The translations under genes and the position numbers were made by a program. A stretch of 51,366 nucleotides of DNA from an uncultured Acidimicrobiales bacterium (GTDB lineage: Bacteria > Actinomycetota > Acidimicrobiia > Acidimicrobiales > SZUA-35): assembly GCA_937925335.1 (NCBI GenBank), contig CALEWY010000142.1, positions 1 to 51,366 on the forward strand, given 5' to 3'. Shown here in pieces: positions 10,606 through 19,366 of the stretch; within the stretch, counting starts at the first letter, position 1, and each line of letters begins with the position of its first letter. The notes under the pieces were generated by a model. It was not told where the DNA came from. It saw nothing but the letters and a program-made list of their open reading frames with translations, and did not search any database.

Positions 10606-11573
10606 ACGTCCATGCCGCCTGTGCCAAGACTCGCGGAAAATCCGATCAAACGATTCTCTGATCGCAGATCGATGCCCTCATCTTCGGCGATGACTCGCTG
10701 GATGTGGCGGATGAGTCGGTGAACATCGTCAGCGAGCCCATCGGGGTCCGCCTGAATGAAGTTTGCGTGTTTCGTTGAGACCGCCGCCGTCCCCAACCGG
10801 AAGCCTTTGAGACCAGCGGCTTCGATGAGGCGACCTGCCGAATCTCCGTCCGGGTTCGCGAAAACGCTCCCGGCATTTTGGCCACCTGGTTGATTCGCTC
10901 GACGCCACGACACGATCGACGACAGCTCCTCATTCGATTGATCCACATCACCTGTGACGAGTTGAAGCTCAGCAAAGGTCACGACGTGGCGTTCGGTGAG
11001 GTTTGACGATCGGTAGGCCAGATCGAGGTCGGCTACATCCAGATCGATCGGGCCTCCCTGGTCAAGGTCGAAGAGCGTCACTCGAACGACGGATGCCGCC
11101 ATGTCCGAGCCATGACCGCCAGCGTTCATGCGCACCGCTCCCCCAACCGAGCCGGGAACACCGACCGCCCATTCAAAGCCGGTCAAGCCAGCGGCCGCTG
11201 TTCGTCGTGCGGCGACCGGAAGCAACACGGCGCCGCCGAGCACGACTCGACCGACCGGGTCATCAGCGATCTCGATCGTTTCGAATCCGGGGCCGAGCAC
11301 CACGACGATTCCATCGAAGCCGCGATCGGAGACGAGGAGGTTTGACCCTCGACCGACCACGAGCGTGTCGACGCCGAGCCCAGAGATCGCAGCACACACG
11401 GCGTCGAGATCACCGTGGTCATCGACCGTCACGAAACCGGCGGCTGGCCCGCCAACTCGATAGGTGCACCGTTCGGCCATGGGGGCATCGCGTTGGAACG
11501 CAACAGACGTCTCGGCGATTCGTTCACACGCCTCGATCGTCGCGTCGCTCCACGCTGCGGGACCCGTCATCAC
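10602..11573 (-). CDS. murB: UDP-N-acetylenolpyruvoylglucosamine reductase
   Basis: 323 residues. FAD enzyme that makes UDP-MurNAc in the cytoplasm. Seen: TYRVGGPAAGFV, GRGSNLLVSDRGFDG, GVPGSVGGAVRMNAGGHG (FAD-binding core), NAGSVFANP with the proton-donating Ser, and SENRLIGF with the catalytic Glu. The start is GTG at 11571-11573 or the ATG directly after it; either overlaps the murC stop by 1 to 3 bases. Gene order murG-murC-murB-ftsQ-ftsZ is the normal actinobacterial order. Confidence 0.96.
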   Translation of the reverse strand: MMTGPAAWSDATIEACERIAETSVAFQRDAPMAERCTYRVGGPAAGFVTVDDHGDLDAVCAAISGLGVDTLVVGRGSNLLVSDRGFDGIVVVLGPGFETIEIADDPVGRVVLGGAVLLPVAARRTAAAGLTGFEWAVGVPGSVGGAVRMNAGGHGSDMAASVVRVTLFDLDQGGPIDLDVADLDLAYRSSNLTERHVVTFAELQLVTGDVDQSNEELSSIVSWRRANQPGGQNAGSVFANPDGDSAGRLIEAAGLKGFRLGTAAVSTKHANFIQADPDGLADDVHRLIRHIQRVIAEDEGIDLRSENRLIGFSASLGTGGMDV

Positions 11574-12997
11574 GCGTCGTTTTCGCTTGTCGAGGAGCTC
11601 GGGGCGTTCCCCTTGACCGAACGGTTCTCAAGCGCTGGCACGAGCCGTGTTGGGAGGGTCGTGAGATCACCAGCTCCGAGCGTCATCAACAGATCGCCCG
11701 AGCGGAGTTCGGCCAGAAGGAGGGTCGCCACGTCGTCGAGCGATTCGACGTAGCGGATCTCAGCGTCGGGGTGAGCGGCTTGCACATCGTCGGCGATGAG
11801 ACGCCCGGTGATTCCCGGCCTCGGTTTCTCCCCCGACGAATAGATGCCCGTGATGACAAGGAGATCGGTATCGCCGAACGAGTTCGTGAAGCTCGACCAC
11901 AACTGCTCGGTACGGCTGTATCGATGTGGCTGAAAGACGGTGACAACTCGCCCGTTGGTCGTTGAACGGGCGGCAGCAAGCGCCGCTTCGACCTCGGTTG
12001 GAAGATGTGCGTAGTCATCGACCAGGCGGATGCCGTCGACCTCTCCTCGGTTTTCGAACCGACGGCCAACGCCGCCGAACGCCGAGAGTGCAGCGGCAGC
12101 TTGCTCCGCGTCAGCCCCGAGCGACGACGCCATCGCCAACGCAGCTGTGGCGTTTCGAGCATTGTGCATGCCGGGCTGGCGCAAGAGGATCGCGTATCGA
12201 CCGCCGTTGCTTTCGACCGAGAAGCTGATGCCGGATGGTGTGGGGAGCGCATCAACAATCCGCCAGTCAGCCTGTGGCGAGGTGCCGTAGGTGATCACCT
12301 CAGCAGCCAGGTCTGCACGATCGATCATCGTCGCGGCGCCAGGATCATCGATACAGATGACCCGAGGCCCATCGGTCTGGCTGATGAAGGTGACGAACGC
12401 TTGCTCGAGGCCTTCGAAACCGCCGTAGTGCTCGAGGTGATCAGGCTCGACGTTCGTGACGATCACGGCGGCGGAATGCAACTCGACGAACGTGCCGTCG
12501 CTCTCGTCGGCTTCGACGACGAGAACCTCGCCCGATCCAACGGCTGCCCCTCGACCGAGGTCGCGAAGATCACCACCAACGATGAAGGCGGGATCCACAC
12601 CGGCGCCTTGAAGCGCGGCGGTGAGCATGGCCGATGTCGTGGTTTTGCCATGGGTGCCAGCAACCGAGACCGTCTGCCACGCCGCAGTGATTGCGGCGAG
12701 AATCTCGGCTCGACGAAGAACGGGAATCGAGCGCTCGAGTGCTGCGACGACTTCCGGGTTGGTCTCGGGGATCGCCGTCGAGATGGCGACGACATCAACA
12801 TCCCCAACTTGATCGGCGTGGTGCCCGACGAAGGTGGCGACGCCGGCCTCCGCCAAACGCGTGAGTGGCGCCGACTCGGTGAGATCGCTGCCGCTCACGG
12901 TGTGTCCGGTGCCGATCAGGATCTCGGCGATGGCACTCATTCCCGCGCCGCCGAGACCAATGATGTGAATGCGGCGAGGTGATCGCAGATCGATCAT
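11570..12997 (-). CDS. murC: UDP-N-acetylmuramate--L-alanine ligase
   Basis: 475 residues. First Mur ligase, adding L-Ala to UDP-MurNAc. The N-terminal Rossmann motif IHIIGLGGAGMSAIA, the P-loop AGTHGKTTTSAML, the EADESDGTF block and the NVEPDHLEHYG metal site are intact; the third domain contains the VFQPHRYSRT block. The C-terminus has a short Ser-rich tail. The start ATG overlaps the murG stop by 4 bases. Confidence 0.97.
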   Translation of the reverse strand: MIDLRSPRRIHIIGLGGAGMSAIAEILIGTGHTVSGSDLTESAPLTRLAEAGVATFVGHHADQVGDVDVVAISTAIPETNPEVVAALERSIPVLRRAEILAAITAAWQTVSVAGTHGKTTTSAMLTAALQGAGVDPAFIVGGDLRDLGRGAAVGSGEVLVVEADESDGTFVELHSAAVIVTNVEPDHLEHYGGFEGLEQAFVTFISQTDGPRVICIDDPGAATMIDRADLAAEVITYGTSPQADWRIVDALPTPSGISFSVESNGGRYAILLRQPGMHNARNATAALAMASSLGADAEQAAAALSAFGGVGRRFENRGEVDGIRLVDDYAHLPTEVEAALAAARSTTNGRVVTVFQPHRYSRTEQLWSSFTNSFGDTDLLVITGIYSSGEKPRPGITGRLIADDVQAAHPDAEIRYVESLDDVATLLLAELRSGDLLMTLGAGDLTTLPTRLVPALENRSVKGNAPSSSTSENDA

Positions 12998-14145
12998 GAC
13001 TGAACTCCTGCGAGATCGAGAATGAGATGAGCGACCGACGACGCAGCCTCTGGACGGGCGACCGAACGGGCCGCGGCCGCCATCTCGGCGCGCCGATCAG
13101 GATCGTCGAGCAGCGGCGAGATCAACGCAGCGAGTTGCGCAGCATCAAGGCCAGCGTCATCGACGATGAAGGCCGCTCCGGACTCTGCGAGTTCGCGAGC
13201 GTTGGCCCGCTGGTGATCACGCGGGGCGATAGGAAGCGGCACGAGAACGGCGGGCAGCCCGGCGACGGCGAGTTCTGCTGTGGTCGATGCTCCACATCGA
13301 CACACGGCGATGTCGGCGGCGGCCTGAAGGGCAGGCATTCGATTTTCGTAGGCAACGGATCGGTAGTCGATGTTGTCGTCGGCGAACTCGGTAGCCAGCG
13401 ACTCGAATCGATCCCAGTCTCGCGTTCCGACCACATGGTAGATCGCAACGTCGGATCGATCTCGCCAGAGTCGGGCCAGATCGGCGATGGCCTGGTTGAT
13501 TCGGGTGGCGCCGAGGGAACCGGCCCAGACCGCAACCAGCACACGATCCTGTGCGATGTCGAGTTCGGTTCGAGCGGTCTCTCGGTCATAGCGAGTCACT
13601 GCTTCGACCATCGAGCGACGAATTGGATTTCCGGTCAACACGCCACCGGGCAGGACGGTATCGGGATACGGAAGAGCGTTTCGGGCGGCGATGCGGCCGA
13701 ACAGACGGTTGACGGCGCTCGCTCGAGCGTTCTGTTCCGAGATCACGATCGGGCGCCGCAGCACGGCGGCTGCGAACGTCGCACCAAAGGCGGCGTAGCC
13801 ACCGAGACACATCACGACGTCGGGACGCCGACGACGGACGATCGAGAACGCCTGGGCCATGCCGCGAACGAGTGCGGTGATCGAGTGCAGATTCTGCTTG
13901 ATGGCATCCGGCTTGAGCGAACGTCGAATTCCTCGCCCGGGGAGCAGGTCGATCGAAAACCCGGCCTCACCGACGAGTGTCGCTTCGTTACCTCGCTCGC
14001 CCCCGACGAAGTGCACTTGATCGCTATCAAGGCCAGCATCGACGAGCGCTTGGGCGACGGCGATGCCCGGATTGGTGTGGCCCGCCGTTCCACCGCCGGT
14101 GATCAAGACGTTCACGTCGTGCAAAGCTCGGGTGCTCGGCGCCAT
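12994..14145 (-). CDS. murG: UDP-GlcNAc:lipid I N-acetylglucosaminyltransferase
   Basis: 383 residues from the ATG at 14143-14145. A longer in-frame reading runs 27 codons into ftsW, but those residues lack family similarity, so the start that precedes VNVLITGGGTAGHTNPG is chosen. GT-B fold; membrane-associated enzyme converting lipid I to lipid II. Motifs seen: the first glycine loop GGGTAGH, LGGYAAF, EQNA, WAGSLGATRINQAI (second glycine loop region) and CRCGASTTAELAVAGLPAVLVPLP for UDP-GlcNAc binding. Seven bases separate it from ftsW. Confidence 0.95.
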   Translation of the reverse strand: MAPSTRALHDVNVLITGGGTAGHTNPGIAVAQALVDAGLDSDQVHFVGGERGNEATLVGEAGFSIDLLPGRGIRRSLKPDAIKQNLHSITALVRGMAQAFSIVRRRRPDVVMCLGGYAAFGATFAAAVLRRPIVISEQNARASAVNRLFGRIAARNALPYPDTVLPGGVLTGNPIRRSMVEAVTRYDRETARTELDIAQDRVLVAVWAGSLGATRINQAIADLARLWRDRSDVAIYHVVGTRDWDRFESLATEFADDNIDYRSVAYENRMPALQAAADIAVCRCGASTTAELAVAGLPAVLVPLPIAPRDHQRANARELAESGAAFIVDDAGLDAAQLAALISPLLDDPDRRAEMAAAARSVARPEAASSVAHLILDLAGVQS

Positions 14146-14152
14146 CAGCCGG

Positions 14153-15517
14153 TCAAACCCTGGCGCGGCGCGCGATGCTCGCGAGAACACCAGCCGCGAA
14201 CAGCATCGTGACAAGGCTCGAACCACCAGCGGACACGAACGGCAGGGTCTCGCCAGTGCTCGGCATGGAACCCATGGCCATCGCGATGTTCAAGAAGGCC
14301 TGGATGAGGATCCAGCTGGTGAGCCCAGCGGCGAGCAGCACACCGAATTGATCCGGTGCGTGGATCGCTGTCCGAATGCCCAGGTAACCAACGACGAAGA
14401 AGGCGACGATCAGCGCACCAGCGCCGATGAGCCCGACCTCTTCTGCAACAACGCTGAAGATGAAGTCCGAATGGGCGTGCGGCAAGAATCCCCACTTGGA
14501 TCGGCTGCCGCCGAGCCCGACGCCGAACCAACCACCGGAGGCGATGCCGATGCGGCTTTGAATGATCTGGAGGCCGATGCCGGTCGGGTCATCCTGCGGG
14601 TTCAAGAATGCAGTGATGCGGTCGCGGCGGTAGTCAGCCGAGAAGGCGAAGAAGGTTGCTGCGAGAGCCCCGACCATGGAGAGCATCATCAGGTGCAGCA
14701 TCCGAGCGCCGGCGATGAAGAGCATCATGAACACGACGGCGCCGAGTACGAGGACGGTTCCGAGCTTCGGTTGTTTCAGTAGCAGCCCGGAGACGATCAC
14801 GAAGACGACCATGATCGGCCGGATCGTGAGATCGACTCGATCCATCTTGTCGGCGCGTCGGGTGAGGAGGTCAGCACAGAACACGACGAGGGCGAACTTG
14901 GTGACCTCCGACGGCTGAATGACGAGGGGGCCGATCGCAAGCCAACGACTCGAACCGTTGATGTTCTGGCCTGCGATCAAGACGGCAACGAGCAACGCGA
15001 TCGCAACCACCATCAGCGGTCCGGCGATCGGCTGGAGCCGCCGGTGATCGATTCGGCTTCCAACCACGTAGGCGACGAGACCGAGCACGGCCCACAACGC
15101 CTGGCGGCTGAATTGGTAGAGCGGTGAAGCGTCGAGCTTGTAAAGGCTGATCACCGAGGTTGCAGACAGCACCATGACCAAGCCAAAGATCGTGAGTCCG
15201 AAGACCACAACACCGATGCCTCGGGCCATCGATTGGCCGCCTTCGGTGATCGGCATTGCTCGGCGAGCCGGGTTCGAGCGTTGTGACGCGGGCCGAAGCG
15301 TTCGAGTCGGGCGAGAACGCGGGTCCGACTGGGTTTGGCGACGACCAGCCTGTGGGCCGCGGGCCTGGGATCGCTGTGTGGTGCGGGCCTGCGTCGGGCG
15401 CTGGCTGGTGCTCGATCGCTTTGTGGTAGATCGCTGGCTGGAGTTCGATCGTTGGCTTCGCGAACGCTGGGTCGTGCGGGGCCGCTGAGCTGTGCGTGGA
15501 CGCTGGGTTGTCGTCAC
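14153..15517 (-). CDS. ftsW: SEDS glycosyltransferase FtsW with Arg/Gln/Ser-rich N-terminal tail
   Basis: 454 residues. Residues 1 to about 95 form a strongly basic tail made of QRPRT, QRS and TQRS-like units with hardly any acidic residue. The SEDS membrane core follows with about ten membrane segments; conserved blocks include NGSSRWLAIGPLVIQPSE, KQPKLGT, FLNPQDDPTGIGLQ, PHAHSDFIFSVVAEE and the C-terminal GGSSL loop. FtsW polymerises lipid II at the septum with FtsI. Start GTG at 15515-15517 overlaps the murD stop (GTGA). The SEDS core length is typical; the tail is an addition. Confidence 0.95.
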   Translation of the reverse strand: MTTTQRPRTAQRPRTTQRSRSQRSNSSQRSTTKRSSTSQRPTQARTTQRSQARGPQAGRRQTQSDPRSRPTRTLRPASQRSNPARRAMPITEGGQSMARGIGVVVFGLTIFGLVMVLSATSVISLYKLDASPLYQFSRQALWAVLGLVAYVVGSRIDHRRLQPIAGPLMVVAIALLVAVLIAGQNINGSSRWLAIGPLVIQPSEVTKFALVVFCADLLTRRADKMDRVDLTIRPIMVVFVIVSGLLLKQPKLGTVLVLGAVVFMMLFIAGARMLHLMMLSMVGALAATFFAFSADYRRDRITAFLNPQDDPTGIGLQIIQSRIGIASGGWFGVGLGGSRSKWGFLPHAHSDFIFSVVAEEVGLIGAGALIVAFFVVGYLGIRTAIHAPDQFGVLLAAGLTSWILIQAFLNIAMAMGSMPSTGETLPFVSAGGSSLVTMLFAAGVLASIARRARV

Positions 15518-16833
15518 TGTGAAAACCTCGACTGCGCGATCGCTCGGAAGTCATCGCCCCGAGCGCCGTAATTCGGATACCAATCAAACGAGGTGCAGGC
15601 GGGCGAGAGCAGCACCACATCGCCGGAGTCGGCGAGCTCTGAAGCGGTTTCAACCGCTTCGAGCATGGTTGAGGCACGGTGCACCTCGACCAACGAAGCG
15701 AACACCGCTTCAACTTCATCGGCGGCATCACCGGTTGCGACGACCGCTCGAACGGGCGGAACCGCATCGGCGAGCAACGCCATGTCGAGGCCCTTGTTAC
15801 GACCACCGGCGATCAACACGACCGAATCGAACCCGCCAACCGCAGCAAGTGTTGCGTGGGGCACGGTCGCCTTTGAATCGTTGAACCAGCGCACGCCGTC
15901 GTGCTCCCCGACGAACTCCACGCGATGTGGAAGCCCGGCGAAGGTTGCGAGGCACGAACGAATCGCTTCATCACTGGCCCCGGCCGCTCGGGCCGTCGCT
16001 GCGGCTGCCGCGGCGTTCGCCAGATCGTGAGGCTGCCGACGAGCGATGTCGTCGATCGGCATCGAGAAGCCGTCTGGGCCGATGAGTTCACCAGCGCTGA
16101 GGCGCCATTCAGCTTCCGCCGTGCCGAACCGAACCACGTTCGGATCGCTGGGCGTGAACGACGAAACGATTTCGTCGGCATCGTTCACGATGGCGGTCGC
16201 ATCGACGGACAGGTCTCGGAATATGGCTGCCTTTGCGAGGCGGTAAGCGTCGAGCGTGGCGTGTGCGTCGAGATGGTCTGGCGAGAAGTTGAGCCAGGTC
16301 GCAACGCTTGGCGCGAACCGCTGACTGTGGGCGAGCCGAAACGATGATGCCTCGACAACGAAGATTTCGATCGACGGATCATCGATCGCCGCCACGAGCG
16401 GGACAGGCGTGTTCCCCACTGGTTCAGCGCTCCGACCCGATCGGTTCAACATGTCGGTCACCATCATCGTGACGGTGGTCTTGCCGTTCGTTCCCGTGAT
16501 GGCGACGAGCGGTCGATCGTTCCACAGAGCAGCGAGATCAAACTCGCTCGCAACCGGCAGGCCGGCCGCCGATGCTGCGGCGAACGCTGGATGATGGTCA
16601 GGAATGCCGGGGCTTGGCAGGAGAACGGTGGCGCCGGCGACGATCGCTTCGAGCGCTTCGTCGTTCGGCGCAACGGTCAACGTCAGGCCCTGGTCGTGAG
16701 CGACCGTCATCGCGGCCTCGGACGGACGGTCATCGATGATCGACGGCGAAAACCCGCGGCTCACGAGCGCACTCACGACCGCCTGGCCGGTCACGCCGAA
16801 ACCAACGACCAACGGCGCCGACAGATCGATCAT
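15514..16833 (-). CDS. murD: UDP-N-acetylmuramoylalanine--D-glutamate ligase
   Basis: 439 residues from ATG 16831-16833 (MIDLSAPLVVGFGVTGQAV). A longer open frame extends into mraY, but the ATGA overlap with the mraY stop and the Rossmann-like first strand fix this start. P-loop AITGTNGKTTVTMM, EASSFRL, LNFSPDHLDAH and FNDSKATVPHAT are all family motifs. Adds D-Glu to UDP-MurNAc-L-Ala. Its stop overlaps ftsW by 4 bases. Confidence 0.96.
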   Translation of the reverse strand: MIDLSAPLVVGFGVTGQAVVSALVSRGFSPSIIDDRPSEAAMTVAHDQGLTLTVAPNDEALEAIVAGATVLLPSPGIPDHHPAFAAASAAGLPVASEFDLAALWNDRPLVAITGTNGKTTVTMMVTDMLNRSGRSAEPVGNTPVPLVAAIDDPSIEIFVVEASSFRLAHSQRFAPSVATWLNFSPDHLDAHATLDAYRLAKAAIFRDLSVDATAIVNDADEIVSSFTPSDPNVVRFGTAEAEWRLSAGELIGPDGFSMPIDDIARRQPHDLANAAAAAATARAAGASDEAIRSCLATFAGLPHRVEFVGEHDGVRWFNDSKATVPHATLAAVGGFDSVVLIAGGRNKGLDMALLADAVPPVRAVVATGDAADEVEAVFASLVEVHRASTMLEAVETASELADSGDVVLLSPACTSFDWYPNYGARGDDFRAIAQSRFSQ

Positions 16834-17894
16834 TCGGCGGCTCCATCCAACACATCCGTGGCGGAGAGCCAGGATGCATAGAAGAGGCCGAGCCCCAGTG
16901 CCATCAGCGCACCACACACGAGCCAGAAGCGAATGATGACCTTCGTCTCGCGCCAGCCGGCGAGTTCGAAGTGGTGGTGGATGGGCGCCATCCGGAAAAG
17001 ACGCTTGCCTCCGGTCACCTTGAAGTAGCCAACCTGCAGCATCACCGACAGCGTCTCGGCCACATAGAGGCCGGCGATGATTGGGAGGAGAAGATGTGTG
17101 TTTGTCGTGAGAGCGAGCGCTGCGAGCCCTGCTCCGATCGCGAGCGAGCCGGTGTCGCCCATGAAGATCTCGGCAGGTGCAGCGTTGAACCACAAGAAGC
17201 CAGCAAGGGCGCCGACCATTGCGATCGACACAACAGCGAGATCTTGCGCATGGGTGACGCCGTAAATGTCTGGCTGCACGTCGGACTGCCGGAAGATCCA
17301 GAATCCGATCACGGCGTAGGCAAGAAACGCGAACATGCCGCTGCCAGCCGCCAGACCATCAAGGCCATCGGCCAGGTTGGAGCCGTTCGACGCGCCAAGA
17401 AGGACGAGAACAGCAAAGATCATCCAGCCGACGGTGCCGAGATCGATCCCGACGTCCGCAGTTCGAGCAAACGACAGCTCGGTCGAGATGTTCGTGAACG
17501 TTGGCGTGAGGTATGCGAAACCGCCGGCGACCAGCAAAAGGCCGGCCATCTTGGCTCTCTTGTTGAGGCCAAGGTTGCGTTCCCGGCTGACCTTCAACCA
17601 GTCGTCCATGAAACCAACGAGGGCGGCGGCACAGATCGTGCCCATCACGATCAGGCCTGACCGGGTGAACACACCACCGGACAGAAGGTCCGAGAGCGTG
17701 TAGCCCGTCGCGGCGCCGACGACGATTGCGATGCCGCCCATCGTTGGCGTTCCGGCCTTCGTGAGGTGGCCTTCGGGCCCGTCTTCACGAATCGGTTGAC
17801 CGATGTGCTGGCGGGTCAAGATGTCGATCAGGAACTTCGTACCGACAACCGACACGAGGAACGAGAGTCCAGCAGCGAGGAGGAGTCGGATCAC
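16830..17894 (-). CDS. mraY: Phospho-N-acetylmuramoyl-pentapeptide transferase
   Basis: 354 residues, about ten membrane segments. Makes lipid I from UDP-MurNAc-pentapeptide and undecaprenyl phosphate. Motifs: GTPTMGGIAI, GFMDDWLKV with the Asp pair, NLADGLDGLAAG, the FMGDTGSL block, and MAPIHHHFELAGW with the His cluster. It overlaps murE by 4 bases and murD by 4 bases. murF would normally lie between murE and mraY; the overlap leaves no room for it. Confidence 0.97.
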   Translation of the reverse strand: MIRLLLAAGLSFLVSVVGTKFLIDILTRQHIGQPIREDGPEGHLTKAGTPTMGGIAIVVGAATGYTLSDLLSGGVFTRSGLIVMGTICAAALVGFMDDWLKVSRERNLGLNKRAKMAGLLLVAGGFAYLTPTFTNISTELSFARTADVGIDLGTVGWMIFAVLVLLGASNGSNLADGLDGLAAGSGMFAFLAYAVIGFWIFRQSDVQPDIYGVTHAQDLAVVSIAMVGALAGFLWFNAAPAEIFMGDTGSLAIGAGLAALALTTNTHLLLPIIAGLYVAETLSVMLQVGYFKVTGGKRLFRMAPIHHHFELAGWRETKVIIRFWLVCGALMALGLGLFYASWLSATDVLDGAAE

Positions 17895-19366
17895 GCCGCT
17901 CCCCCGTTCCCGCTGGACACCAAGGCTTCGACGGCGACTTCGCGATCGTCGAACGGGATCGTTTCGTCGCCGATGACCTGAACAACTTCGTGGCCCTTGC
18001 CGGCGATCAACACGACATCGCCTGCATCAGCAGCGTTCAGCGCGGCATGAATGGCGTCTCGACGATCGACTTCGACGATCACCGTCGACGCCAGGTCGGC
18101 TTCGGGGATACCGGCCACGATCTCGGCGATGATCGCTTCGGGTGCTTCCGAACGTGGGTTGTCGCTCGTGATGAACGCCAGGTCGGCGCCGGCCGCAGCC
18201 GCAGCACCCATCATCGGTCGCTTCTCACGATCGCGATCGCCGCCACAACCAACCACGACGAGCACACGGTGTTCACCCGCAACTTGGCGAGCGGCGTCGA
18301 GCACCGCAACGAGCGCGTCCGGCTTGTGGGCGTAATCGACCGCAACGTGGAACGGCTGTCCAACGTTGACGAATTCGAACCGACCGCGAGGTGCTTCGAG
18401 GCGGCACAGTCCATCAGCGATGTCGGCCGGGTCGTGGCCGAGCTGCTCGGCCACGTTTGCCACCGCCAGTGCGTTCAGCACGTTGTGTGACCCGGCGAGG
18501 CGAAGCACAACTTCGTGGCCGCGCCACACGAACCGGGTCACCGCTCCGTCGACGGATAAATCGGCAACGTCGTTCAAGCCATACGGCACGACCGTGATCG
18601 CCGAATCTCCCAAGCGATCGATGATTCTTGCGCCGGACGAGTCGTCGGCGTTGATGATCGCGAGCGACGTGAAGTCCTCGGTGAACAGCAGCGCCTTTGC
18701 CTCGAAGTAGTCCTCGAGGTTGCCGTGGAAGTCGAGATGATCGTGGCCGAGGTTCGTGAAGACCGTTGCGGCGAATCGTGTGCCGTCGACCCGGTGCATC
18801 GACAGCGCGTGGGATGACACCTCGATCGCGACGGCTCGGCGACCCTTTGCCTTTGCATCAGCGAACGCAGCCTGCAGTTCGGGTGCTTCCGGTGTCGTCC
18901 GTGCACCGCTGAGGGTTCCGATCACTTCAGTGCCCATCGCACAGTGACCGAGGACGGTCTCCAGCATCAAGGTGACGGACGTCTTCCCACTCGTACCCGT
19001 CACGCCGATGACACTCAGATCGCGGGAAGGGTCGCCGAGCACGGCGCAAGCGGCTGGGCCAAGTGCAGCGCGCACATCTGGCACGACGATTTGAGGAGCG
19101 TCGACGTCGAGCTCGCGTTCGACGAGAAGGGCAGAGGCGCCGGCGCTGATCGCTTCGGAGCCGAAGTCGTGTCCATCGAAGGTCGCGCCGGTGACACACG
19201 CGAACAACCCGCCCGGAGAAATCGAGCGGGAGTCGTGAGTGACCGACGTGAGCGTTGGGTTGTTCTCGCCGGATCCGTTGACCGTGACAGGTTCGAAGCG
19301 GGCGAGACGGGCGACGACGTTTTCCAACGCCGCACCGTCGGAGGTGGGAGGCACAGAAGCTGCCAC
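17891..19366 (-). CDS. murE: UDP-MurNAc-L-Ala-D-Glu ligase (meso-diaminopimelate type)
   Basis: 491 residues. P-loop GVTGTSGKTSVTLM, EVSSHALSMHRVDG, NLGHDHLDFHG and the C-terminal TSDNPRSEAPEAI. The DNPR motif is the recognition loop of enzymes that add meso-diaminopimelate rather than lysine, so an A2pm-type peptidoglycan is predicted. Start GTG at 19364-19366 has a good GGAGG six bases upstream and shares one base with the ftsI stop. Confidence 0.96.
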   Translation of the reverse strand: MAASVPPTSDGAALENVVARLARFEPVTVNGSGENNPTLTSVTHDSRSISPGGLFACVTGATFDGHDFGSEAISAGASALLVERELDVDAPQIVVPDVRAALGPAACAVLGDPSRDLSVIGVTGTSGKTSVTLMLETVLGHCAMGTEVIGTLSGARTTPEAPELQAAFADAKAKGRRAVAIEVSSHALSMHRVDGTRFAATVFTNLGHDHLDFHGNLEDYFEAKALLFTEDFTSLAIINADDSSGARIIDRLGDSAITVVPYGLNDVADLSVDGAVTRFVWRGHEVVLRLAGSHNVLNALAVANVAEQLGHDPADIADGLCRLEAPRGRFEFVNVGQPFHVAVDYAHKPDALVAVLDAARQVAGEHRVLVVVGCGGDRDREKRPMMGAAAAAGADLAFITSDNPRSEAPEAIIAEIVAGIPEADLASTVIVEVDRRDAIHAALNAADAGDVVLIAGKGHEVVQVIGDETIPFDDREVAVEALVSSGNGGAA

